Source: CAYYFX01 sp964571855 (GTDB lineage Bacteria > ARS69). From it: a stretch of 64,000 nucleotides of DNA. Made by a program: the position numbers and the translations under genes. The notes under the pieces are model-generated. The model was not told where the DNA came from and did no database searches. It saw only the letters and a list, made by a program, of their open reading frames with translations. Shown here one piece after another: positions 1 through 8,643 of this stretch (the stretch's first letter is position 1; every line of letters starts with the position of its first letter). The DNA is taken from NCBI GenBank assembly GCA_964571855.1, contig CAZNDO010000005.1, forward strand, positions 62,001 to 126,000, in the 5' to 3' direction.

Positions 1-1736
1 GCTCGCCGGACGCGTTGAAGCGCGTGCCCCGGCGGCTCGCCGAGCGGCACGAGGCCCTGCCGCTGGACCACGACGGCGAGCGGCTCGTCGTGGCGTTCGC
101 GGACCCCGGCAACGACAAGGCCGTGGAGGCGCTGTCCACCGCGGTGCGCGCCACCGTGCTCCCCCGCGTGGCGTTGCGCGTGGACCTGCTCCCCGCGCTG
201 CGGGATGCCTACGACCGCTTCGCCGACGAGGCCGGCGCGCCCGCGGACTCGGCGCCCGTCGCCGCCGCGCCGCGCTCCGCGCCCCGCCCGGCGGACCCCG
301 CGACGGCGCGCATCGCGTCGCTCGATCTCACGCCCACGGACGCGCCCACGCTGATCCAGCGGATCTTCGACGCGGCGGCCCGCAGCGGCGCCACCGACAT
401 CCACCTGCACCCGGAGAAGGACGGCCTCGACGTCCGCTTCCGCCTGGACGGCATCCTCCACACCGTGGGACAGCTGCCGCGTTCCGCCGTGGCGTCGGCG
501 ATCGCGCGCGTGAAGGTGCTCTCGCGGCTGGACATCGCGGAGCACCGCATCCCGCAGGACGGGCGCCAGACCATCGAGGTGGACGGCGCGCCGCTGGACC
601 TGCGCGTGTCCACGCTGCCCTCGCAGTTCGGCGAGAACGTGGTCATCCGCCTGCTCCGCAAGGACGCGAACCTGCTGGACCTGGACAAGCTGCACATGCC
701 CCCCGCCATCCGCGAGGCGCACGCCGACATGGTGGCGAGCCCGCTGGGCTTTTTCCTGGTGACCGGGCCCACCGGCAGCGGCAAGACGACCACGCTGTAC
801 GCCACGCTGAACGCGCTGGACCGCGTGGGCACGAACATCATCACGCTCGAGGACCCCATCGAGTACACGCTCCCGGGCATCACGCAGGTGCAGATCCAGG
901 AGGACGCCGGGCTCACGTTCGCGTCCGGGCTGCGGTCCATCCTGCGGCAGGATCCCGACGTGGTGCTGGTGGGCGAGATCCGGGATCTGGAGACCGTGGA
1001 GATCGCGTGCCGGGCCGCGCTGACCGGCCACAAGGTGCTGAGCACGATCCACACGAACGACGCGTGCCAGGCCATCACGCGGCTGCTGGACATGGGCACG
1101 CCGCCGCACCTGATCACCGCCACGCTGCGCGGCGTGCTCGCGCAGCGTCTCGTGCGCGTGATCTGCACGGAGTGCAAGACCGAGTACGAGCCGAACGAGA
1201 CCGAGCTGGCCATCCTGGGGTATCCGAAGGACGCGCACGTCCACCACGGCACGGGCTGCGGCGCGTGCGCGGGCACCGGCTACCGGGGACGCCACGCCAT
1301 CTTCGAATACTTCAAGGTGGAGGACAACATCCACCGGCTCGTCCTGGAGCGCGCCTCCCCGTACGCCGTGCGGCACGCCGCGGAGCGGAACGGGATGATC
1401 CTCATGGCGGACTTCGCGAAGCGGGCGGTGCTGGAGGGCGTCACGACCGTGGCGGAGATCCAGCGCGTGGTGCTGTCCTCGGAGAACCGGGAGCAGCTCT
1501 GCGGCGGGTGCGGGCGCGTGGTGGGCCTGGACTTCGCGGTGTGCCCGTTCTGCCAGCACGTGCTGAAGGAGACCTGCGCCGGCTGCGGCACCGCGATCGA
1601 CCCGTCGTGGGACGCGTGCCCCACGTGCGGCCGCGAGGTCCACCGCGACTGGCAGAAGGTGTTCTGCCGCGGTTGCCTCGCGCCCGTGGATCCGAAGTGG
1701 ACGGCGTGCCGCTACTGCGGGGAGGCCCTGGCATGA
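1..1736 (+). CDS. pilB: Type IV pilus/type II secretion assembly ATPase (GspE/PilB family), 5' end missing
   Basis: Cytoplasmic hexameric motor ATPase that powers pilus extension or type II secretion. The reading frame is open from base 3, and the TTG at 15 lies inside a recognisable GspE N-terminal domain (ending GERLVVAFADP), so the true start is upstream of the window. Walker A GPTGSGKTT is at 765-791, the Walker B/GEIRD region at about 950-985 and the IHTNDA box at about 1048-1065, followed by the family's Zn tetracysteine (CTEC, CGAC). Unusually, about 80 residues follow the normal end and carry six CxxC pairs (about 1499-1720), predicting three extra zinc ribbons. The stop overlaps the next start (ATGA), so it is coupled to the KaiC-like gene. 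PilB versus GspE cannot be settled without the neighbouring genes upstream. Confidence 0.9.
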   Translation, partial: SPDALKRVPRRLAERHEALPLDHDGERLVVAFADPGNDKAVEALSTAVRATVLPRVALRVDLLPALRDAYDRFADEAGAPADSAPVAAAPRSAPRPADPATARIASLDLTPTDAPTLIQRIFDAAARSGATDIHLHPEKDGLDVRFRLDGILHTVGQLPRSAVASAIARVKVLSRLDIAEHRIPQDGRQTIEVDGAPLDLRVSTLPSQFGENVVIRLLRKDANLLDLDKLHMPPAIREAHADMVASPLGFFLVTGPTGSGKTTTLYATLNALDRVGTNIITLEDPIEYTLPGITQVQIQEDAGLTFASGLRSILRQDPDVVLVGEIRDLETVEIACRAALTGHKVLSTIHTNDACQAITRLLDMGTPPHLITATLRGVLAQRLVRVICTECKTEYEPNETELAILGYPKDAHVHHGTGCGACAGTGYRGRHAIFEYFKVEDNIHRLVLERASPYAVRHAAERNGMILMADFAKRAVLEGVTTVAEIQRVVLSSENREQLCGGCGRVVGLDFAVCPFCQHVLKETCAGCGTAIDPSWDACPTCGREVHRDWQKVFCRGCLAPVDPKWTACRYCGEALA

Positions 1737-3409
1737 CGGCCCGCGCCGACCGGATGCCCACGGGGATCGAGGGGCTGGACCACCTCCTGGAGGGCGGCCT
1801 CGTGCGCGGCAACAGCCTGCTCGTGGAAGGGCCCCCGGGGAGCGGCAAGACCACGTTCGCCATCCGGGCCGTGTACGAGGGCATCGTCCGCTACGACGAG
1901 CCCGGGCTCATCATCACGTTCGAGGAGTTCCCGAAGCAGATCTACCAGGAGGCGCTGGGCTACGGCGTGGACCTGGCCGCGCTGGAGCGCGCAGGGAAGC
2001 TGCGCGTGGTGTGGACGCCGCCGTCGCGCATCCTGGAGGGCTTCAGCGGGCGGACGGACCTGCTGGAGCGGATCATCGCGGACCTCGGCGTGAAGCGCCT
2101 CGTGATCGACAGCATCACGCACTTCAAGCGCGTGGCGCACGACGAGACGCAGCTCCGCGAGACGCTGGCGGACATCCTGAACTGGATCAAGCTGAAGGGG
2201 ATCAACTCCTTCCTCGTGAAGGAGCTGGAGCGCGTGGACGACGCCACGATCGCGTTCGAGGAGTACCTGGTGGACGCGTCGATGCGCGTGTACAACGCCA
2301 CGTCGTCGGGCGGCGGCGAGAACGTCCGCACGGTGGAGATCCGCAAGACCCGCGGGCAGAGCCACGTGTCCGGACGCCATCCGTTCCAGCTCTCGTCGAG
2401 CGGCATCCGCGTGTACCCGAAGCTGCGCCCGAACGACATCCGCTCCGGGGAGGAAGTCCCTCGCGAGCGCGCGCGGGTGACGGTGGGCGTGCCGGGGCTG
2501 GATCCGATGCTGGACGGCGGCGTGTGGAACGGGTCGTTGAACCTGCTGCTCGGCGCGCCGGGCACGGGGAAGTCGGTGCTGGCGTACCACTTCCTGGATG
2601 CGGGGCTGCGCGCGGGGGAGCCGTGCCTGCTCGTCAGCATGCAGCAGGGCGCGGACGAGATCCTGGAGGCCGTCCGCTCGCTCGGGATGGATTGGAGCGG
2701 CGCGATCCGGGACGGACGTCTGGACATCGTCCGCCAGCTCCCCGTGGGCATCTCGCTGGAGCAGGTGCTGTACACCCTGCACGAGCGCATCCGCGACCGT
2801 CGCCCGGGCCGGTTCGTCCTGGACTCGCTGGACGATCTCTGGACGCTCGTGCGGGACGACGACCGGCTGCGCGACGCGCTCCTCGTGATGAACGAGATCG
2901 CGCGCGCCTACGGCACCACCACGCTGTGCCTGCACGAGATGCGCGCGCACGCGGGCGTGAACGAGAGCCGCGGGGAGTTCGCGGACCTGGCCAGCTGCGT
3001 GATCCAGCTCACGCTCGTGGAGACCGACGGCGCGTTGCACCGGTTCCTCGGCATCCGCAAGATGGCCGGCGCGGACCATGCGAAGGAGCTGCGGGAGTTC
3101 TCCATCGGCCCGCGCGGGCTGCGTATCGCACGCAAGCCCACGGGACTCTCCGGGATCCTCTCCGGCGAGGCGCGCGGCACGCTGAACGAGACCGCGGATA
3201 CCGTGATCCCGTACCTGGAGGAGGTGGCGCGCCACCTCGCCGTGCTGGACGACCCCGCCCTGCCCGAGGAGCGGCGCGCCCCCGCGCGCGCGGCGCGCTC
3301 GCGCGTGGCCTCCATCGACGTGCTGCTGCGGGAGCACTTCGGCCTGACCGACTTCCGCGCCCTGGCCGAGGAGATCAATGCGCAGCTGGACGTCCCGGAC
3401 GGGAGCTGA
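1733..3409 (+). CDS. Two-domain KaiC-like RecA-family ATPase
   Basis: 558 residues, two tandem KaiC/RAD55 domains. Domain CI has Walker A GPPGSGKTT at 33-41 and a TFEE motif with E64/E65, matching the KaiC CI catalytic glutamates. Domain CII has Walker A GAPGTGKS at 274-281, but the equivalent of the catalytic Glu pair reads Gln304-Gln305 (SMQQGADE). The KaiC phosphorylation segment aligns to EFADLASC, with no Ser/Thr at the S431/T432 positions by my hand alignment. CI is therefore expected to hydrolyse ATP and CII to bind it with little hydrolysis; this is inference. No kaiA or kaiB is nearby, so a clock role is unlikely. The start ATG overlaps the pilus ATPase stop. The partnership resembles archaeal FlaI (GspE family) with FlaH (KaiC family). 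Function in bacteria is unknown to me. Confidence 0.85.
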   Translation: MTARADRMPTGIEGLDHLLEGGLVRGNSLLVEGPPGSGKTTFAIRAVYEGIVRYDEPGLIITFEEFPKQIYQEALGYGVDLAALERAGKLRVVWTPPSRILEGFSGRTDLLERIIADLGVKRLVIDSITHFKRVAHDETQLRETLADILNWIKLKGINSFLVKELERVDDATIAFEEYLVDASMRVYNATSSGGGENVRTVEIRKTRGQSHVSGRHPFQLSSSGIRVYPKLRPNDIRSGEEVPRERARVTVGVPGLDPMLDGGVWNGSLNLLLGAPGTGKSVLAYHFLDAGLRAGEPCLLVSMQQGADEILEAVRSLGMDWSGAIRDGRLDIVRQLPVGISLEQVLYTLHERIRDRRPGRFVLDSLDDLWTLVRDDDRLRDALLVMNEIARAYGTTTLCLHEMRAHAGVNESRGEFADLASCVIQLTLVETDGALHRFLGIRKMAGADHAKELREFSIGPRGLRIARKPTGLSGILSGEARGTLNETADTVIPYLEEVARHLAVLDDPALPEERRAPARAARSRVASIDVLLREHFGLTDFRALAEEINAQLDVPDGS

Positions 3410-3430
3410 CGGAAGTCATCGTCCCGCCCC

Positions 3431-3459
3431 TTGCACCGGGGCGGCCCGCCGGGTAACAT
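3431..3459 (+). promoter_or_regulatory. Sigma70-type promoter for the 3539 gene pair
   Basis: TTGCAC (3431-3436), a 17-base spacer, then TAACAT (3454-3459). It lies in the gap after the KaiC-like gene and would give an untranslated leader of about 70 bases before the ATG at 3539. The spacing is ideal and each hexamer matches the consensus at four of six positions. Confidence 0.55.
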
Positions 3460-3467
3460 CCGCATCG

Positions 3468-3526
3468 CCCCGATCTCCCCGATCCGCCCCGACCACCCCG
3501 ATTCGATCGCCCCGTCCTCCCCGGAT
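3468..3526 (+). repeat. Short CCCCGAT-type repeat array in a leader
   Basis: Copies of CCCCGAT or a one-base variant start at 3468, 3477, 3487, 3496, 3510 and 3519, mostly 9-10 bases apart. They fall between the predicted promoter and the start codon, so they would be transcribed. No clear Shine-Dalgarno sequence precedes the ATG at 3539. The role is unknown; it may simply be low-complexity pyrimidine-rich sequence. Confidence 0.5.
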
Positions 3527-3538
3527 CGGTGACGTTCC

Positions 3539-4192
3539 ATGCATCGTTCGCATTCCCTCGCGTGCGTCGCGGCATGCTGCGGCGTGCTCGTGCTCCCGCT
3601 CGCTCCCTCGCCCGCCCGCGCCGAGCGCGGGTCGCTCCGCCTGGAGGCCGGCGGCGGGTTCGGCGCGCCCTTCGGTGCCGAACCGCGCAGCGTGCTCGGC
3701 GCCCACTCCCGGACGCACCTCGGGGCCGCCCTGCAGGTGACCGACACCGCGGAGATCTTCCTGGATGCTGGCTGGGCCCGGTCCTCCGGGCACGAGCTCG
3801 CGGTGGACCCCACCTTCGATCAGGCGCCGAGCACCTGGGACATGTTCCCCGTGACCTTCGGGTTCCGGGGCGGGCCGCGGCCCGTTTCCTCCCCGGGGCG
3901 CGACGTGCGCGTCCTCCTCGGCGCGGGGTGGCAGACGTGCTTCGTCGCCTACCGGCCGGACCTCGGGGAGGTCCGGCACCAACCCACGCAGGGGCTGGTG
4001 CTGGAGCTGCGGCCCGAGGTGCGGGTGGGCCCGTGGACCGTGTGGGCGGCGGAGCGCGTGACGGTCGTCGCCGCCGTCGCGTACTCCGACGTGCCCGAGC
4101 GCGAGATCAACACGTCGGGCACCTCGTTCCAGCTCGGCCTGTCCTATCGCCTCGGCGTGTTCGGCTCGCCGCGAACGGGAGGTGCGTCATGA
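3539..4192 (+). CDS. Exported protein, probably outer-membrane beta-barrel
   Basis: 217 residues. The N-terminus is a Sec signal peptide (hydrophobic stretch to about residue 28, cleavage expected after SPARA). The mature part has alternating hydrophobic/polar strands (LRLEAGGGFGAPFG, AALQVTDTAEIFLDAGWA) and ends in a pattern typical of small barrels (FQLGLSYRLGVFG). There are no catalytic motifs. Its stop overlaps the ATG of the next exported protein (ATGA), so the two are cotranslated. The leader carries the CCCCGAT repeats and no obvious ribosome site. Family not recognised. Confidence 0.7.
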   Translation: MHRSHSLACVAACCGVLVLPLAPSPARAERGSLRLEAGGGFGAPFGAEPRSVLGAHSRTHLGAALQVTDTAEIFLDAGWARSSGHELAVDPTFDQAPSTWDMFPVTFGFRGGPRPVSSPGRDVRVLLGAGWQTCFVAYRPDLGEVRHQPTQGLVLELRPEVRVGPWTVWAAERVTVVAAVAYSDVPEREINTSGTSFQLGLSYRLGVFGSPRTGGAS

Positions 4193-5247
4193 TCCGCGCG
4201 TGCCGGCTCGCGCCGCTTGCGGTCCTTGCCGCGCTCGCGGCGGCGGCGGCGCCGCCCGCCGTGCTCGCCATGTGCTTCCCGTGCGGTCCGGCGGGCGGGC
4301 GCATCCTGGCCACGGGACAGGCGAACCTGGTCAGCCTGGATCGCGCGGCCGGACGGGTCACGCTCATCCCGAACATCGTGATCGAGGCGGACCGCGAGGC
4401 GTTCGCGCTCGTCGTTCCCACGCCGGCGGTTCCGGAGCTGGCGCCGGTCGCCGCGGGGTCGGACCTGTGGACGGAGCTGCTGCAGCTGACGGCGCCGTCC
4501 GTGCGCCGGCCGCTGGACGGCGGGCTGGACTGCGGGACGTCGTTCACGCCGGATGTGGGCCGGGCCGACGACACCCGGATCGGCGTGACCGTGATCTCCA
4601 CGCGCCACGTGGGCGACTTCACGGCCACCATCCTCTCCTCCGGATCGCCGGACGCGCTGTGGGACTGGCTGGCCGCGAACGGCTACGCGCTGGACGAGGC
4701 GTTCCGGGCCCGGCTGGCGCCGTACGTGGAGCGCGGCTGGATCTTCACCGCGATGAAGCTGGACGAGGACGCGGTGGAGATGCCGCCCGGCGGTTGGAAC
4801 ACGGATGTCGAGCCCGTGGCGATCACCTTCGCGGCCGCCACGCTGGAGGTGCCGCTGCCGATGCTCTCCGTGAACATGGGGCCGGCCCTGGCGATGACGT
4901 TCTGGGTCGTGGACGCGGGACGCACGGAGCTGCCGGGCTTCGACACCGTGTACGCGAACCGCATCTCCACGGGCGAGGCCGCCGCCGTGGCGTCGCGGTA
5001 TCCGGAACTCGCCCCGTGGCTCCCGTCCGGGGCGTACCTCACGCGCCTGCAGAAGCGCTTCCCGGATCCCGTGGCGATGAGCGCGTCGGTCGTCCTGCGC
5101 CCCGCCGCCACCGACGACGAGGTGCGGAACCTCGCCGCCGCGCCATCCGCCCTGGGCGATCTCGTGACCCTGGCCTTCCCCCTGCTCCTCGCTCTCGGTC
5201 GCCGCGCGGGGCGGCGCCCTAGCCGGCGAGCACGCCGAAGATCGTGA
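4189..5247 (+). CDS. DUF2330-family exported protein
   Basis: 352 residues. Signal peptide to about residue 26 (cleavage near AVLAM), immediately followed by CFPCG, a cysteine pair typical of DUF2330 proteins. The body has the family's TGQANLVSLD start and the WDWLAANGYAL segment in which a Trp-rich helix precedes the C-terminal sandwich. A C-terminal hydrophobic segment followed by an Arg-rich tail (RRAGRRPSRRARRRS) looks like a membrane or sorting anchor. Biochemical function of DUF2330 is not known to me. The last 29 bases overlap the 3' end of the convergent OPT transporter gene, so the Arg-rich tail is encoded opposite the transporter's C-terminus. Confidence 0.8.
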   Translation: MIRACRLAPLAVLAALAAAAAPPAVLAMCFPCGPAGGRILATGQANLVSLDRAAGRVTLIPNIVIEADREAFALVVPTPAVPELAPVAAGSDLWTELLQLTAPSVRRPLDGGLDCGTSFTPDVGRADDTRIGVTVISTRHVGDFTATILSSGSPDALWDWLAANGYALDEAFRARLAPYVERGWIFTAMKLDEDAVEMPPGGWNTDVEPVAITFAAATLEVPLPMLSVNMGPALAMTFWVVDAGRTELPGFDTVYANRISTGEAAAVASRYPELAPWLPSGAYLTRLQKRFPDPVAMSASVVLRPAATDDEVRNLAAAPSALGDLVTLAFPLLLALGRRAGRRPSRRARRRS

Positions 5248-7060
5248 GGAACGCGATCAGCACGCCGATCAGGCTCTCGCCGGCGATGATCCCCGACGCC
5301 ACCGGCACCGTGTACTGCCCGGCCAGCTTCGGCTTCACCTTCGTGAGCCACAGCGCCAGGGACGCGCCCAGGAACATGGACACGGAGTTGAAGCCGTTGA
5401 TCGTGAACGCCAGGCCCAGCCCGGTGGCGGACGGGATGTACTTCTTCGCCTTGGGGAAGCGCATCTCCGCCACCGGGATGAGGATGCCGAGGATGGACCC
5501 CACGAGCAGCCCGATCCGCGCGGTGGGGTGCAGCGCGCCCACGCCCTTGGAGAGGAGCTCCGCCACGCCGCGCCACACCAGCGCGGCGGGGGCGGGCCAC
5601 TTCTCGGTGCCGAGCATGTTGATGTCCGGGATCAGGATGAAGAACGTGGGCACCACGATGAACCCGCCGGCGAGCACGCCGAAGAACTGCGCCAGGAACT
5701 GCTGCCGCGGGTTCGCGCCCAGGAGGTAGCCGCTCTTCAGGTCCGTGAGCAGGTCGCCGGCGTGCGAGGTGGCGCCGGCGGAGATGTTCGCGGTCATGAG
5801 GTTCGTGGTCATGTTGCCCGGCGCCAGCGCGCCGAAGCCGAGCTGCGTGATCTTGCTGAGCGGGCCCACCGGCGTGATGTCCGTCTCCCCCACCGCGCGC
5901 GCGGCCACGATGACCAGGAAGAACGTGAACAGCACCGCCACCACGCCCATCCAGATCTTGATGTCGAAGAGCCAGTGCCCCAACGTGACCGCGGCGGCGC
6001 CCAGCACCACCATCCCGCCCAGGAACCACGATCCCGGCACCTCGATGCGATCCATCGGGTCGTCCGTGCCCGTGCGCTTCAGGAAGGACGTGATCGTGCT
6101 GAACGCGCGCACCACCGTCTTCCACTGCAGGAAGAAGAGCAGCAGTCCCGACGTGACCATCATGGGCACGCCGATCCACAGGCTCCACGACGAGATCTTC
6201 CGGAAGCTCGCGGTCTCGATGACGCCGGCATCCAGCATGATCGGGGCGAGCACCGCGTAGTTGATCACGGCGCCGAGCACCAGGCTCCACGCCTGCCGGA
6301 AGCCCATGATCGCGCCCGCGGCGATGAACAGCAGCGACCCCTCGAAGGACAGCGTGAGCTGCTGCAGGTTGTACTGGCCCACGCGGATCCAGCCGGTGCC
6401 CCAGGTCGCGGGGATGACGCCCATGGCGTCGCGGACCCACGCGATCGCGCCGCCGAGCAACCCCGACAGCCCCAGCGCCTTCGCCTGCCGCTCCGCCTCG
6501 CCGCCGTGGGAGTGCAGGCTCCGCATCGTGTTCGCGGCCGCGATCCCGCTGGGGTACGGGAGCTGCTCGATGTTGATCATCTGCCGCTTCGCGGGCACCG
6601 CCAGGAACACGCCGAGCAGCGAGATCACGATGACCCACGGCACCAGCACCCAGTAGTTCGCGGGCAGCGCCGCCGCGTTCAGCATCATGAGCGCGGGGAT
6701 GGCGTTGACCAGCCCGCCCGACGTCATGGAGCCCGCGGCCGACGCGCAGGACTGCATGGCGTTGTTCTCGAGGATGGTGAAGGGCGGGAACCACTTCGGG
6801 AACAGCTTGTGCATGGTGGCGAAGATCGTGTACGCGAGGATGCAGGACGTGATGGCCACGCCCATGCTCCAGCCCGCCTTCAGCCCGATGTACACGTTCG
6901 ACGTGGACATCACCCCGCCCAGCACCATCCCCATCACGACGGCGCGGACGGTGAGCTGCTTCATCCGGTCGCCCTGGTAGACGTTCTCGAACCAGTGGCG
7001 CTCGATCTCCTCGGGGGTCTTCCGGGTCTGCGGTTCGGGCGCTCCGGCGGCCGCGTTCAT
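5219..7060 (-). CDS. OPT-family transporter
   Basis: 613 residues, about 14-16 hydrophobic segments along the whole length. It begins with the conserved soluble N-terminus of bacterial OPT proteins (EIERHWFENVYQGD), then NVYIGLKAGWSMG and an ENNAMQSCASAAG segment characteristic of the family. OPT proteins import oligopeptides or metal chelates across the inner membrane; the substrate here cannot be read from sequence. The ATG at 7060 is preceded on the minus strand by GAGGAG seven bases away. The gene converges on and overlaps the DUF2330 gene by 29 bases. No operon partner is evident: the upstream DUF3465 gene is on the same strand, 85 bases away. Confidence 0.9.
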   Translation of the reverse strand: MNAAAGAPEPQTRKTPEEIERHWFENVYQGDRMKQLTVRAVVMGMVLGGVMSTSNVYIGLKAGWSMGVAITSCILAYTIFATMHKLFPKWFPPFTILENNAMQSCASAAGSMTSGGLVNAIPALMMLNAAALPANYWVLVPWVIVISLLGVFLAVPAKRQMINIEQLPYPSGIAAANTMRSLHSHGGEAERQAKALGLSGLLGGAIAWVRDAMGVIPATWGTGWIRVGQYNLQQLTLSFEGSLLFIAAGAIMGFRQAWSLVLGAVINYAVLAPIMLDAGVIETASFRKISSWSLWIGVPMMVTSGLLLFFLQWKTVVRAFSTITSFLKRTGTDDPMDRIEVPGSWFLGGMVVLGAAAVTLGHWLFDIKIWMGVVAVLFTFFLVIVAARAVGETDITPVGPLSKITQLGFGALAPGNMTTNLMTANISAGATSHAGDLLTDLKSGYLLGANPRQQFLAQFFGVLAGGFIVVPTFFILIPDINMLGTEKWPAPAALVWRGVAELLSKGVGALHPTARIGLLVGSILGILIPVAEMRFPKAKKYIPSATGLGLAFTINGFNSVSMFLGASLALWLTKVKPKLAGQYTVPVASGIIAGESLIGVLIAFLTIFGVLAG

Positions 7061-7145
7061 GCGACTCCTCGGGAATCAGGGGGGCGAACGGCGGGGAGAT
7101 TCGCCGAGCCGGCCGGCGGGGGCAAGGGGGTCCGCGGGCGTCCGG

Positions 7146-7604
7146 TCACTCGAAGACGCGGCCCTCGTGCCGGATCCAGCCGCCCTGCCGGCGGCCGTCC
7201 GGGTCGTGGTGGGTCCAGTGCAGGACGCCGCCCCGGTCGTTCCACTCGTACAGGCCGCGCGCCTCCACCCGGTCGCCCTCCGCCAGCTCCAACCGCGGCG
7301 CCAGATCGATGTTGTGGCTGACGAGGAGCGTGGGACCGCCGTCCACCTGGACGATGAAGCGCTGGTGCCGGGAGCCCTTCGTGTCGTCGGCGAGGATGCG
7401 GATCACCTCGCCGGCGGTCTCCAGCCACACGCCGGAGCGCTGCTCGCGGAAGGCGCGGGCGACCGCGTCGCCGGCGCCGGCCGTTGCGCGGGACCCGACG
7501 GCAACGGCCGGTCCGGACGGCCGTTCGCTCCCTTCCGGAAGGAGCCGGACGGCTCCCGCCACGAGGCCCAGCACGACGAGGACGAGAACGAGGGCGCGTC
7601 GCAC
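7146..7604 (-). CDS. DUF3465 exported/anchored protein
   Basis: 152 residues from a GTG start. An N-terminal hydrophobic segment (about residues 4-22) is a signal or anchor. The remaining 100 residues match DUF3465: HQRFIVQV near the start of the domain, HNIDLAPRL, and the signature LHWTHHDPDGRRQGGWI near the end. The HWTHHD histidine-rich motif suggests metal or nucleotide chemistry, but no activity is established as far as I know; the fold is probably an OB-like barrel. Divergent from gnd, with 127 bases between the two starts, so the gnd promoter region is shared. Confidence 0.8.
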   Translation of the reverse strand: MRRALVLVLVVLGLVAGAVRLLPEGSERPSGPAVAVGSRATAGAGDAVARAFREQRSGVWLETAGEVIRILADDTKGSRHQRFIVQVDGGPTLLVSHNIDLAPRLELAEGDRVEARGLYEWNDRGGVLHWTHHDPDGRRQGGWIRHEGRVFE

Positions 7605-7673
7605 CGGCGGAGCCTACGCGGCGCCCCGGCCGCGCACAAGAACCCGCCGCGCCCGCGCGGGGCTACCCCCTCG

Positions 7674-7702
7674 TTGGCACGGCGCCCGCGGTGCCCCATA
7701 CT
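7674..7702 (+). promoter_or_regulatory. Promoter of the gnd-zwf-pgl operon
   Basis: TTGGCA (7674-7679), 17-base spacer, CATACT (7697-7702). It ends 30 bases before the gnd ATG. The -35 matches the sigma70 consensus at five of six positions and the -10 at four of six. This is among the clearest promoters in the window. Confidence 0.6.
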
Positions 7703-7731
7703 GGCGCGGCCAACTCCACAGGGAGCGACGC

Positions 7732-8639
<908 letters not shown>

Positions 8640-8643
<4 letters not shown>

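Noticed and set aside
15..17. TTG as the start of the pilus ATPase
   Set aside because: It lies within a conserved N-terminal domain and the frame continues to the window edge.
1712..3337. Long open frame antisense to the KaiC-like gene
   Set aside because: Low-complexity Arg/Ala/His/Val composition without domains. High-GC coding sequence leaves antisense frames open; the same pattern occurs opposite nearly every gene here.
1733..3409. A circadian clock kaiC
   Set aside because: No kaiA or kaiB nearby, CII catalytic glutamates and phosphosites missing.
3468..3526. CRISPR array
   Set aside because: Repeat unit is only 7 bases with 2-7-base gaps; no spacers or cas genes.
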